NCBI GenBank assembly: GCA_037957365.1
Contig: JARHVA010001924.1
Span: forward strand, 1 to 64,000
Length of the DNA stretch: 64,000 nucleotides
Reading direction: 5' to 3'
Source of the DNA: Torreya grandis
Taxonomy: Eukaryota; Streptophyta; Pinopsida; Cupressales; Taxaceae
Part shown: one piece after another, positions 24,166 through 36,099 of the stretch
Numbering within the stretch: position 1 is the first letter of the stretch
Layout: every line of letters starts with the position of its first letter
Made by a program: the position numbers and the translations under genes
The notes under the pieces: generated by a model
What the model was told of the DNA's origin: nothing
Seen by the model: the letters and a program-made list of their open reading frames with translations, nothing else
Database searches by the model: none

Positions 24166-25214
24166 GTGAGATTTATAAATGACTGTGTAATACATTTTAA
24201 AAAATTAATTTATTATATGGATTGGGAAAAATATATGTTATAGACCCTAAGCTAGTTTGTGAAAAAGGATTATAATGTGGAATTGAAATATTTCCTATGA
24301 AGTCATTTTGAATAACCTATATATGGGTAGATGAACTATTAGATAACAAGTTTACTTATTGATTTTATAAAAACACAAAAACTAGTATGATTTTTATGGT
24401 TGGGTTTAGTTATTTTTTATGAGCTTCACACATACAAAATGGGATTGTGTATAATAAACCATATATAATGAACGGTGTATATATTTTACATAGTTCATAA
24501 AGAGGAATTGGTATATAGATTCATATGAGTTCATTGCATGATAATATCATTATTTTAGATTTGTATTAAGTTTGTTTAGTCAGCGAAGTCTAAGCTATTT
24601 ATATCGATAGCTGAGTAGGTATTTGGTTGTGTGTTAATTATTACTTAGTTGAAACCTGAATAGGGTAAAAATGGTTATGTTTAGTTATATTTGCTTTTAT
24701 GAATAGACAAAGCATGAATGATTTTTTTGATTAAAATGATTTGAATATATCATAAGATAAATAAGAACTAAGTTTGAATTATAAATTTTTTGTGTATCTA
24801 TTTATCATGGGAAATGGAGTTTCTACAATTAAATAATAAGGTTATGGGGCCTTGATTGAAATTAACTATATACTTAGTTTATACAGTACATTCTAAGGAT
24901 AAATATAGTGTATGTCACCTTAGTAGTGTAATGTATAAATGAAGTATGTAATGTAATGTGATCCGTATCTAAGTGGATTAGCTAAAAGCCTTTTTGGTTA
25001 ACTAAATTAATATAGTTAGTTAAATATCACTAGATAGGTTTATCATGGTGAAATTTATATTTTGAATATGTGTATTTATTTATTTTTAAATTATTGTAAT
25101 ATTCTAGTAAAATTGAATGGGGTTGTTACACTATGGTATCAATTTTGAGGCTCAAATACTAGGACTTAATGTGTTCGCTAATGTAAAACTTATTCTCTTA
25201 ATATAGGATGAATA

Positions 25215-26740
25215 ATGGTATGTTATAGATCAATAGGTGAGGGTAATTCAAATACCAAACCCCCTATAGATCCAAATAAGTTTTTAGATGAGCAAGCTAT
25301 GAAGTTAGACCAAATCCTTACAACCATGCAAGAGACTATAGATCAGATCATAACCCTAGAATAAGAATTACATGGACATGAAGAGGAAAATACTCAAGAA
25401 TAACATTAAAATAAACCTAATGACCAAAACCATCTTTAAGAGCAGAGGAATGAGGATGTACCATAGGATGTGAGAGCTGGATTAGCTGTAGAGTTAGCAT
25501 GTGACATGAAAAAGGTGAATCCACCCAAGTTTGATGAAACTATATTGGGGGATAGATCTAAAATGTGGATAATAGAAATGGAAAAGTATTTAAATATTTA
25601 AAATTATTTAAAAGTCACAAAATTAGTCTAGGGAGTTTATCATCTTATTGGTAGAGCAATGACTTAGTGGGCAAACAAGAAGATTGAGATGAACCTTGAC
25701 TCAACCACCACCACTTGGGAATAGTTTATGACATTGTTCAGGTCATGATGACTTCTATAACTATACTTTAACTAAAGGCTTATGGATTTTTAGAATATTA
25801 AGAACAGGGATTTATCAGTAAATGAATAATATGAGTAATTCACCAAGCTTCTTAAGTATGTACCTTAGTATCAGGTAGATGAGAGGTTCAGAATCAAAAA
25901 ATTTATCATGGGATTAAAACCTAAAATAGGTGATGAAGTAGATGTGCATGGTCCATCTACCATGGATCAGATGTTCAAGAAGGTATTAAAGCAAGAACAT
26001 AAACTAAAATCTCTTGCCCAAGTCAAAGATAAGTTCAAAAATAAATTTGAATGTTCTAAACTAAATTTCAATACAAAGAATTGAAGCAGAGGAATGAAGA
26101 TTCCAAGGGTTAGTTCATGAATTAGAATGCTAAGTTCAATAGTGGTTTAGAGAATATAAAGTTTGGTAATGGTTTAAAGAGTGGTTTCCAGGGAAAATAA
26201 TAGATTGAGAAGAAAGGACTGGTTAGAGGTTATTTCATTTGTGTAGGTGACCATTTTGATCAAGATTGTCCTCAGGACAAATCAAAGAACAAGGGTTTAG
26301 CTTCTCATCAAGGTAAATTTTAATATGAAATTCATGCATTTATTGATGATCGATAGGTTGAATATCAAGCTTCACCCATAGACCTATCAATTATTTTGTT
26401 TTATCATTTAATTTTTATTTTAATTGATACAAGAGCTACAAAATGTTTCATTGCTCTTAGAGTGATTAGTAAATTATCTAGAAGGGTTGGAGTAATAGAA
26501 CATCCATGTTTGCTATAATATGGGGATGAATCAAATGTCAAGGTTGAAAAGTGTCTATTTAAATTAGATATTATATTTCCTGAGTTCACTATAGTAGTAG
26601 ATCTCTGTGCAACATCATTGGGATCATATGACATGATCATAGGAGTCAATTGGCTTGTGAATCATAAAGCCAAGGTCAACTATTTTTTGAAGAAGGTCAA
26701 GTGTCAAGATGATTCTGGAAATTAGACACAACTTCAAGGT
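25215..26740 (+). pseudogene. Gypsy 1 gag and protease
   Basis: Gag begins near 25,215. The capsid-like core contains VNPPKFDETILGDRSKMWII and later DERFRIKKFIMGLKPKIGDE, the plant Ty3/gypsy retrotransposon Gag signature that packages the RNA. A zinc-knuckle relic CVGDHFDQDC (about 26,243) keeps two of the expected cysteines and the histidine. The protease relic (26,400-26,700) reads LILIDTRATKCFIALRVISK, where the usual D[ST]GAT is altered to DTRAT, and later YDMIIGVNWL, matching the YDVILGMDWL block. Stops, mostly TAG, and small indels break the frame. It precedes pol in the usual order. Confidence 0.87.
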
Positions 26741-26749
26741 GAGAAAAGG

Positions 26750-29560
26750 GAGTTGAAATTGAGGAAAATTTATACCTTTAAACTCAATAAAGCTCAAAAA
26801 AAGGGATGTCAAGAATTTATTGTTAAGATAAATGAGATGGAGGAATCTAAAAAACCATCTATCAAATATTATCCTTTTCTAAGAAAATTCCATGACATAT
26901 TTTTAGAAAAATTAGTAGAATTTCCACCTAAATGCAAGTTTAATTTATCAATTGATACATAATTGGATTGGAACTATAGTCTAAGGCAATGTACAGGATG
27001 ACACCCATTGAATTGGCTAAGTTAAAGGCACAACTCCAAGAGTTGTCTAAAGTTATAATTCAACTAAGTGTGTCACCATAGGGTGCTCCATTTATATTCA
27101 TAAAGAAGAAGGATGGTATTATTTACTTATGCATAGACTACAGGATGTTGAATAAAGAAATGATCAAGAATAGATATCCATTACCATGCATTGATGATCT
27201 ATTTGATCAAATGTGAGGAGTCATAGTCTTTTTTAAGACTGATCTTAGAGTAGGGTATCACTAGTTGAAGATCTATGATGAGGATATTTCAAAAATAGTG
27301 TTTAGGAATTGATATAGGCACTACAAGTTCATAGTGTTACCATTTAGATTGATGAATGCTCCAAAAGCATTCATGAATATTATGAATAGTGTGTGTAGAG
27401 ATTACCTATATCACTTTGTGTTGGTCTTTCTTTATGACACCCTCATTTATTTTAAGGATGAATAAGAACACTTACAACATATATAATTGTTTTTGAAATG
27501 TTTTTGGAAGCATAGATTATATGGTAAGTTGTCTAAGTGTGCATTTTTTGAAAATAAAGTGAATTATCTAGGACATATTATATCTTCATATGGTATTTCA
27601 GTAGATCCAACAAAGATAAGAGCTATTATGGAGTGGCTAACACTAAATAATGTGTATGAGGTAATAAATTTCATGGGATTATTAGGTTATTAGGAAATTA
27701 ATTCTAAGTTTTTCTAGGATAGATAATCCAATTACCTCTCTTTAGAAAAAGAATCAGAGTTTCAATTTGTCAGAAAAGTGTGAGGTAGACTTTTAGGAAT
27801 TATAAAATGAGGCGTACTTTAGCACTAGTACTAAGAGTTCCCTATATTAATGGTCAATTATTAGTGATTACAAACATATTTGGGGATGAAATTGGAAGAG
27901 TTCTTATGTAGGGTGGTTCAATGGTAGCCTGTGAATCTAGGAAATTGAAGCATTATGAGGTGAACTATGCCCCTCATAATGGAAATTGTTCGTGTTTTAC
28001 AAGTTTAGAGGCATTATTTGTTGGGGAAACTATTTGATCTCAAGAGTGATAACTTAGGACTCAATTATATTTTCACCCAACCAAATCTAAATGCTTGTCA
28101 AAGGTGATGGTTAGAGTTCTTATCTAATTATGACTTTGATATTAATTATATCAAAGATAAGAATAATAGAGTAGTTGATGCTCTAAGCCGTAGATGGTAC
28201 ATAGTAGTTGTGGTTACTATTAGGAGTACTTTATGAGATCAAATTATCAAATCCTCACTAGGAGACGAATTTTATGATTAAGTTAGGAAAACTTATTTAA
28301 GAATAATCAGAATCCTATGTATAAGTGATTCAAAATAGAGAATGATGGTCTTTTGTGGTATAATGATAAGATGTATGTACCAGATAGAGAGAATCTAAGG
28401 AGCATAATGCTAAAGTAACTACATAATTCCCCATATTAAAGACATCTAAGAGTAACCAAGCTCATGGTTGAGATTAGACCACTCTATTTCTAGAAGGGAA
28501 TCAAGAGAGATGCAATAAATTTTGTGTCTTGTTGTCTGGAACATTAGTGTGTGAAATCTAAACATATGTATTTAGTTGGATTGTTATATCCACATGACAT
28601 ACCAAAGTGGAAGTGGTAGGTGATCACTATGGATTTTGTCCAAGGATTATCATTATCATAAAATAGGCATGATATGATCTTTGTAGTAGTTGATAAACTA
28701 ACCAAGGTAGCTCACTTTATATCGATCAATTTGACTGATGATGCACCTACTCTTATGAATATATTCATAAATCAAGTGTATTATTTGCATGTTTTTCCAA
28801 AGAAGATCATTTTGGATCATGATCCAAAGATGACATCTAGATTTTGGTTGACTCTAAATTTAGCTTTGGGTGTTCAATTAAACTTTAACACTATATATCA
28901 CCCATAAACTGATGGAAAAATAGAGCAAGTTAATTAGATTTTAGAGGATATCCTTCATATGTATTGCATGGATCAACAATATAAGTGGGAAGAGTATTTT
29001 ACATTGTTTGAGTTTGCCTACAATAAATCATACCAATCAACTTTAAATATGGCACCATTTTAGGCATTATACAAAAAGAGGTGTAGAAAACCAATCAGTT
29101 AGGATAGGTTTGAAGATAGGGTAGTCTTTGGACTTGAGATGCTTTCATAAATAGAAGAGCATTTAGGAAAATTAGGTAAATGTTGGTTGGGGCCAATGAT
29201 AGAAGATTTATGTTGATCTAAAGACAATGTCTAGGTAGTTTTATATAGGTGATAAAATGTTTTTGTGGGTTAAGCCTTTAAAAATATTTATTAAATTTGA
29301 GAAGTCAGCAAAACATTCACTGAGATATGTGGCACTCTTAAATTTTTTAGAAGTGGTCAACCTTGTAGCATATAGGTTTGCATTTCATCTAGCTTTATCG
29401 CTTTTGAATAATGTCTTCCATATGTCTTATTTTATAAAGTATATAGTTGATCCTTTACATGTGTTAGATTAGAATGTTTTATAGGTTATGGATCCCGAGG
29501 TGAACATGGTATAATCAATTAGGATTAATTGACATTTACAAAATTCATTTCTATAATAAG
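26750..29560 (+). pseudogene. Gypsy 1 pol: reverse transcriptase, RNase H, integrase
   Basis: Reverse transcriptase spans about 26,990-27,720: [51 protein letters not shown] and YLGHIISSYGISVDPTKI. The YxDD-type site is degraded to FLYDTLIY, so it is catalytically dead. RNase H follows (to about 28,200, ending NNRVVDALSR). Integrase runs from about 28,430: TMDFVQGL, IFVVVDKLTKVAHFI, LDHDPKMTSRFW and TDGKIEQVN hold the D, D and E positions. A weak chromodomain-like tail begins near VMDPEVNMV (about 29,490). Many stops are present. The wording suits Tekay/Del-type chromoviruses, which is an inference. Confidence 0.88.
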
Positions 29561-29770
29561 GAAGTGTCACAGTGCAAGATCTTATGGGACCAATACTCTA
29601 AGGATAGTGCCACTTAAGAGGACTATGATGAGTTTTAAAAGCTATTTCCAATTTTTTTTACTTTATTTGTTACTACTTATTATATTATTTTCTATTGAAC
29701 AATGTTTTAAAGTCATAACTTGTGTTTGAATAAATATCATCAGGATGATGAGTAGCTTTAGGGGGAAAGA

Positions 29771-31062
29771 TGTCACATCATAATTTCTCTCTAAGATAAA
29801 TTAATTTGTTTCATATATGGATTATTATGGTTGATTAGTTGATTAAATAATATTTAATTAATCTTGATGACATATGTTGATTATGGGATAGTTTTAGTGT
29901 TGTTTAATTTATATGATTAGTTGCTACAAGTTAACTATACTTTTATGTTTAATATATAGTAATCATGTTTGATTATTTTATAACATTATTTTATAGATAT
30001 AATTATGTTTTGAGATAACTACCTTCATTGGCATGAGGTAGATGCAGGATATATTCTTCCCTCATATCATGATGGAGGGAGAGTATCATTAGAGAGGGTG
30101 GTTAGATGGAGACATTGGTGATCGATAGAAAATGAATTTATAAACCCTTTCACACATAACTTAGTGTATTATGTTTCATAATTGTTTGAGATATTTATTT
30201 TATTTAGTCTCTTATTTATGTCCCTAATTAAGTAGTGGATAAATTATACCAGCTTATTTTACACCATTAATGTAAGATAAAGATCAATTCAATCAAGTGG
30301 TGTGCATAAATTTGATTGATCCTAGAGATCATTTATTATTAAAAAATTGGGTCAAATTAATGTTTGATAAATATTGTCATTTCATATGTTGAAAAATTTT
30401 CATATTTGTGTGATATCATATTAGAATGAGTTTATTTATGGTACACATTATGTATTAGATATCTTTGACACATGGGTTTTAGTTTGTTACTTTGGATTCA
30501 TGCACCATCATTATCTACTCATCTATGAAGGGAGGGACATACCCTTGTTTGGGAAATAGTGTGAGGGATTTATGGTCCGTGGTTGGTGTGAAAAAGTGCT
30601 CAGATTATGCTCTCCCTCCTAGTTGGAGTACTATACTTGAGATTACACTTGATATTATATATTGATACTTAAGTCGTGGAGACTTTGCTTAGATGAGCTT
30701 TGTATCATGTTTTACTATTTGAGATATTTTATGTATTACTGAAAATTATAATATTTATGCATTATAATTTATATAATAGAGGCTATAATACTATATCAGT
30801 TGTAACTGAATTTGTACTATATCATTTGTGTTGAGATACGGTATTTATGGTTATTCAATATTATTCATGATTTATATATCTATTCATGGTGATCCTAAGC
30901 AAAATGTATTAGATAAAAACTTTTTTAGTTAACTAAATGAATACAGTTAGTTAAATATCACTAGATATGTTTTTCATGGTGAAATATATATGTTGAATAC
31001 ATGTATTTAATTTAAAAACAAATTATTGCAATATTCCAGTAAGACCCAATGGGGTTGTTATA
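29771..31062 (+). repeat. 3' LTR of gypsy 1
   Basis: Begins TGTCACATCA after the polypurine tract (29,760-29,770) and ends GTTGTTATA against the ATAAA duplication, 1,292 bp in all. Its outer parts align with the 5' LTR; its middle (about 30,190-30,890) does not. Confidence 0.9.
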
Positions 31063-31067
31063 ATAAA

Positions 31068-31390
31068 GGTCTAAGAAAGATAGACTAGAACTAGACTATG
31101 TTGATATATTTGATAAGTTGAAAAGGTAGAGATAAGATATAATAATAATAATAATAATAATAATAGATTGTGTCAAGTTATTCAATAAATTCATGGATGC
31201 CAACATATGAGACTATATCTATCTGGTTGATGTAGTATGTAAACATGGAAGACTATATCAATTTAAAAAATGCAATTTGAAAACATAGGTACCTATATTG
31301 ATATTGGATAATGTAATTACAACACACAACACATAATTATATTGATATTGGTTGATACAGTTTGTAATAGAAAATATAGTTGTAAATATA
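31068..31390. repeat. Palindromic array P2, right part
   Basis: Continuation of the array interrupted by gypsy 1: ACTATGTTGATATATTTGAT (31,097), ACTATATCTATCTGGTTGAT then GTAGT (31,211), ACTATATCAATTTAAAAAAT, and ATATTGATATTGGTTGATAC. A short (AAT)n tract lies at 31,139-31,165. Confidence 0.75.
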
Positions 31391-32039
31391 AAATTCCAAT
31401 CTAATTATTTTTTATAACTTTTTTTCAAAAAATAATATCAGGTAGATGTAATAAAGGATTTGACTAATTTGTAGGCTCTCATAGATACTAACTCATTTAT
31501 TGGATGGTGTTGGCCTAATTTTTTAGAGCACTGACTATGGAATAAGTACCATTCCCATAGGTACTAAACTAAATATCAAGGGTAAGCTAAGAGTAACTTA
31601 TAAATGTTAATTAATAACTAGTGCACTACATAATCAGATGAATAGATGGCTTCCTAAAGCTTAAGTAAAAATGGAATCCTAAGAATTTTTGAACCATGAT
31701 GCATGTGGAAACTAAAGTTTGTGTTTAGCTCTATACTATGGCTATGAGTATTTCCCAAACCCTTCACACCATGATGTATATAAAAAATAGACAAGAACTG
31801 TAAATAGAATACCATGTATCCCTTCATGATAATAGATAAGTAGTTTAAAAACTATTAAAACATAGTTTCTAGGGAAAGCCAAACAACTAGAAAATAAATT
31901 TTGAAAATCAATGTTGAAAACTAGTTTTCTATATTTATTGAATTGAAATAAATAGGAATTCAACATGAAATAAAATGTGTAATTATATTTTGAAAATAAA
32001 AAATAATTCACTTTGCTTATTCTTGAAAAATAAAACAAG
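31391..32039. other. AT-rich non-coding stretch
   Basis: Nothing recognisable. A 103-codon open frame on the minus strand (31,742-32,053) is hydrophobic and low-complexity and matches no family I know. Confidence 0.4.
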
Positions 32040-32360
32040 CAAAACTCTGTCAACTTTGACTAATGTAGTTGTGCACACAATACAAAAATTTATCAAGTAT
32101 ATTGATATAGCCTTTGTAAATCAAAATTACATATAGAGATATATATCTAGATAGAAAAAGCCAAATAAATTTATTAAAAATCATTTTAATTATAGAATTA
32201 AGTTGATCAATTTGATACAATTTATCAAAAATAAAATGAACTATAGAACTAGATCAGATAGATTGATGTAGTTGATAGTAAATAATTTTAAACAAAAGTA
32301 AAAATGTAAATAGAAAAATAAATTATATAAATTGATTTGGTTGACTAGAAATAAATATAA
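32040..32360. repeat. Palindromic array P3
   Basis: About five diverged units, including TATCAAGTATATTGATATAG (32,091), GTTGATCAATTTGATACAAT (32,203) and AGATCAGATAGATTGATGTA (32,252), with A-rich linkers. Confidence 0.7.
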
Positions 32361-32363
32361 AGA

Positions 32364-32530
32364 TTAAATAACATACATATCTTAGATAAAACTATGTAAA
32401 GTACATCAATAAATGTGATTATTGAGGCACCTATATAGTATTGAATTATGACATTAGTGGAATAGGTGCCTCGATAATAATATCTATTGACGTATTTTAC
32501 ATAGATTAATCTAAGGTATGTATGATAATT
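32364..32530. mobile_element. Foldback (MITE-like) element
   Basis: Two inverted arms of about 64-67 bp (32,371-32,434 and 32,461-32,527) surround a loop of about 26 bp. The arms pair well through ATTGAGGCACCTAT against ATAGGTGCCTCGAT, CTATGTAAAGTACATCAAT against ATTGACGTATTTTACATAG, and CATACATATCTTAG against CTAAGGTATGTATG. It has no coding capacity. The size and near full-length inverted symmetry suggest a foldback MITE; the superfamily is unknown and no target duplication was fixed. Confidence 0.75.
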
Positions 32531-33785
32531 ATTTATATAATTATAAATATTTTAAAATATATATAAAATACATATCATTATTTTACCAGATGTAAAATTT
32601 CTTTGAAACCCCAATTACTTAATAATATGATTAATTTTTAAATATATGAACACTTACCCACTAAACCAACTACATTCATATCACCTTGGTACTTATTTAT
32701 CTTGTTATTATTCATATATTTATAAATTGAGTATTGACGGCCAATGCACGACCTTCATAAACCTATAAATCCATGATTAGAGGTAGAAAATATATCCTAA
32801 TGATATTCAAAATTTAATTATTGCATTAAATAATATTAACCATCACAATTTTAATATTTTAGTAAATATATTGAAATTGAATTAAAATTCAGAATACATG
32901 CACCATGACATCATAAGATTTATTTATTATTAGACGTTCTCTTCATGAGTGAAAACATATACTATAAGAGGAGATGATTTGGTTACATATTCTATCTAAC
33001 CACTCTCATAGTGGGTGGATGTGTCCACAAGCGAAAAATTATAATATGTCTAAAATAAATATATAATTTTAATATATCATTAAAAATTTATATTGGCATA
33101 ATAACTTAATATCAAACTATTACATTACAAATAAGCTGGGTATGAAGACTGGTCATATCTATTTACCTTATGATCTATAAAAATTTCAAAAAAAAACTTA
33201 TAATACTAGGGAAAATAAGATTACACTATTTAATAGCATGCATAATTGTGTTTTACTTATAATTATTTACCATACATATTATTATTTTATCGAATGTAAA
33301 AATTTCTCTTAAAACCCTAATTACTTAATAATATGAATAATTTTAAAATATATAAACACTTATCCACTAAACCAACTACATTCATATTAACTTGGTAGTT
33401 ATTTATCTCCTTATTATTCATATAATTATAAATTTTTATAATATATCTAAAATAAATATATAATTTTAATATATCATTAAAAAATATAATAAATTTATAT
33501 TAACATAATAACTTAATATTGAACTATTACAATACAAATAAGTTGGGTATGAAAACTGGTCATATATATTTACCTTATTATCAATAACAATTTCTAAGAA
33601 AACCTTATAATACTATGTAAACTAATATTTTGTTATTATAATAGTATACATAATTGTGCTATACATATCATTATTTTATCGGATGTAAGAAAATCTCTTA
33701 AACCCCTAATTAATTAATAATATGATTAATTTTTAAATATATAAATTATTAACCACTAAAGCAATTACATTCATATTACCTACTA
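32531..33785. repeat. AT-rich satellite-like repeat, copies 1-3
   Basis: A core of about 100 bp (ATTATTTTAxCxGATGTAAAA, a CTTAATAATATGATTAATTT block, then CCACTAAACCAACTACATTC) starts near 32,571, 33,274 and 33,666. It is followed by CTTGGTAGTTATTTATCT and a TATTATTCATATAATTATAA block. Copies 2 and 3 are 392 bp apart. Copy 1 is separated by 703 bp because about 310 bp of unrelated sequence (32,729-33,040) lies inside it. The third copy is interrupted by gypsy 2. Confidence 0.85.
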
Positions 33786-34129
33786 TGCCTTTAACCTATA
33801 ATGCATCTAGGGATATGTGTGGCTGACTTGTGGCTTACACACCTTCATATTAGCTTGTTGTAATTCTCTATGTTCTTAGTATGGTTGACCTATGGAATAA
33901 TCACAACTAATTAGAGCATATATAGGAGGTAGTGGTTAATATTTTATCATTATATTGTGAATTATTTTCATATTGTATTATTTTGGAGGTTACCCCCTCA
34001 AAGTGGCTCAGTCATAATATTTAAGTATTCTGCTCTTTCATCAATTGTTGTTGTGGATATACTTATTATGCTCTTAATTTTTCCATATATAATTCTATTA
34101 TTACAAATCATCTAAGTAATTTAATTGTA
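33786..34129 (+). repeat. 5' LTR of gypsy 2
   Basis: Shares with the 3' LTR the segments GATATGTGTGGC, CTTACACAC, TTCTTAGTATGGT, TTGTTGTTGTGGAT and ACAAATCATCTAAGTAATTT. The 3' end is set by that alignment just before the primer site. Confidence 0.85.
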
Positions 34130-34515
34130 AGAGGTATCAGAGCTTTGATTTGGGTAAGTTTATATACTGTAATGTTTTTTGAATCTAGCATCATGTGCAT
34201 TAGAAGGTTGAAAAAACATAATTTATGATCTAGGAGGAATTCATTTTTTCACCATAGTTTTGTTCATGAGGTTTTTTTGACAAAAAAAGAAAAAAAAGTT
34301 TAGAATTTTGTTTTTACTTTGTGTAAATTATAAGTTGTTGGATTTTTCTCTATGAGATGATCACACTGGTATATTCTATTGGTACACTATTTTGGGTCAA
34401 AAAATTTCACCCTTGTGCATAATAGCAATAGTTGGATTCATCTCAGTGAGATGATCATAATGATGTATTCCACTATTATATTTTTTTAGGGCTAAAACCC
34501 TCCTATGGTTTGTGC

Positions 34516-36080
34516 ATGGCTAGTTCCAACACTCATGGATGTGGGAAAAGGAAAGAAACTCCAAAAAATCCTCATAAGGATGACATGGAATCTAAAACTT
34601 TTTGATCCACCTATTTTGAAGGTAGTTAAATAACTTAAGTAAGAGTTACAAGGCATGGTGAAAAAATATGATTTTGATATTATTCAAGGGGACATTACAG
34701 GTTTGAGAGGGGACTTAGATAGCATGAAGAATCAATTACAATAAATATATGGGAAATTGGAAAACTTGCCAGCTTAACCACTACATAATAATCCTCCACC
34801 ACTTTAGTTTGGTTATCCTCTTCTAAACAATACCAACACCAATTCTGGCCTTAAGCCAATGTTTCCAAGAGTGGACCTGTGCAAGTTTGATGGTAATGAT
34901 CTACTAACTTGGATCACTCAAATTGAAAATTTATTTGATCTACATCAGACTCCATGTTTTAAAAAAGTGATTATGGCCTCTCTATATCTGGAACCTAAGC
35001 CATTCATTTTGTATCATGGGTTGTGTGATCAAAATAAAAATAAGGGTTCCCTAGTTTCATGGTCAATATTTTCTAAGGATTTGTAGCTCCACTATCATAA
35101 TAATGTCTTTGAAAATTACTTTAGTTATCTAGCCAAGTTATGCTAGATTGGGACTATCAAAGAATACATTCATCAATTTCATAATCTCTCCTTACATGTG
35201 GCAAATATCATTAAGGAAAATTTGACTAGCCTATTTTTGGGTGGACTCAAAGATATCATCCAATTAGAGGTTTACATGTTTCATCCCAATATTGTATCTG
35301 AGGTGATACCAAGGGCACACATTATTGAGAAAAAATAATCGATGAGATGAAGACCTTTCACCAATGTTCACGAATGCACTTTCCCAACACCCTCATTTCA
35401 TTAGACTACTAGATTGACACCTCAAAAAGTATAATAAAAGCATGCAAAATGTTTATTCTTTGGCTACAATAGTAAATGGATCAAAGGACATTGATGCACT
35501 AAAAATAAGTTGTTTTACATTTATGGTGCCAATGAGGAGGAATAAGATGAGGAGGCTTCATGGGAAGGGTTAGAAGAGTGTGAGGATGAATTTGAAGAAC
35601 CTCAACCTAATATTTCATGTCATGCAATTTTAAGCATTAGTACTCAAAAATCTTAAGGTGGTGGGGTTCCTAAAAAAATAGATGTTGATTATGTTAATTA
35701 ACTCTAGGGGTACACATAACTTAATCAATATTAAGTTGGTTGCTTGTTTGAATTATTTCATTTACCAAACTCTAGACTTTCACATCATGATTGTAGATGG
35801 TGGTATGATAAAATTTTCTAGAAAATGCCATAGTATTAATCTTGTTATGGAATATTATTTGTTAGATTATCCTATGTTTGATAATCCCATGGAAGGACCT
35901 AACATTGTTTTGGGAGTGCAGTGGCTCACCACTTTGGGAACTATTGCGATGAATTTACAAGAATTATTCATGAGATTCCATTCAAAAGGAAGGACTTTTA
36001 AACTACATGGATTATGGACTAAATATCCACAACTGGTTAGTTCCCACAAAATGATGAATATTCTTAGAAAAGGTGGATAA
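34516..36080 (+). pseudogene. Gypsy 2 gag and protease
   Basis: An ATG at 34,516 opens MASSNTHGCGKRKETPKNPH. After a frameshift the Gag core reads FPRVDLCKFDGNDLLTWITQ then IENLFDLHQT, the plant chromovirus Gag pattern, and ends LTSLFLGGLKDIIQLEV. A zinc-knuckle relic near 35,450 (CLFFGYNSKWIKGH) has lost its second cysteine and has a stop before the last. The protease relic (35,680-36,070) reads LINSRGTHNLIN where LIDSGATHNFI is usual, so the catalytic Asp is replaced by Asn, then GPNIVLGVQWLTTLGTIAM. In this order Gag packages the RNA and the protease processes the polyprotein. It is broken by frameshifts and TAG stops. Confidence 0.87.
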
Positions 36081-36099
36081 GGTTTTGTGGCACACTTAT

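Noticed and set aside
31742..32053. Minus-strand 103-codon frame
   Set aside because: Hydrophobic AT-driven composition, no family match, overlaps the start of a repeat array.
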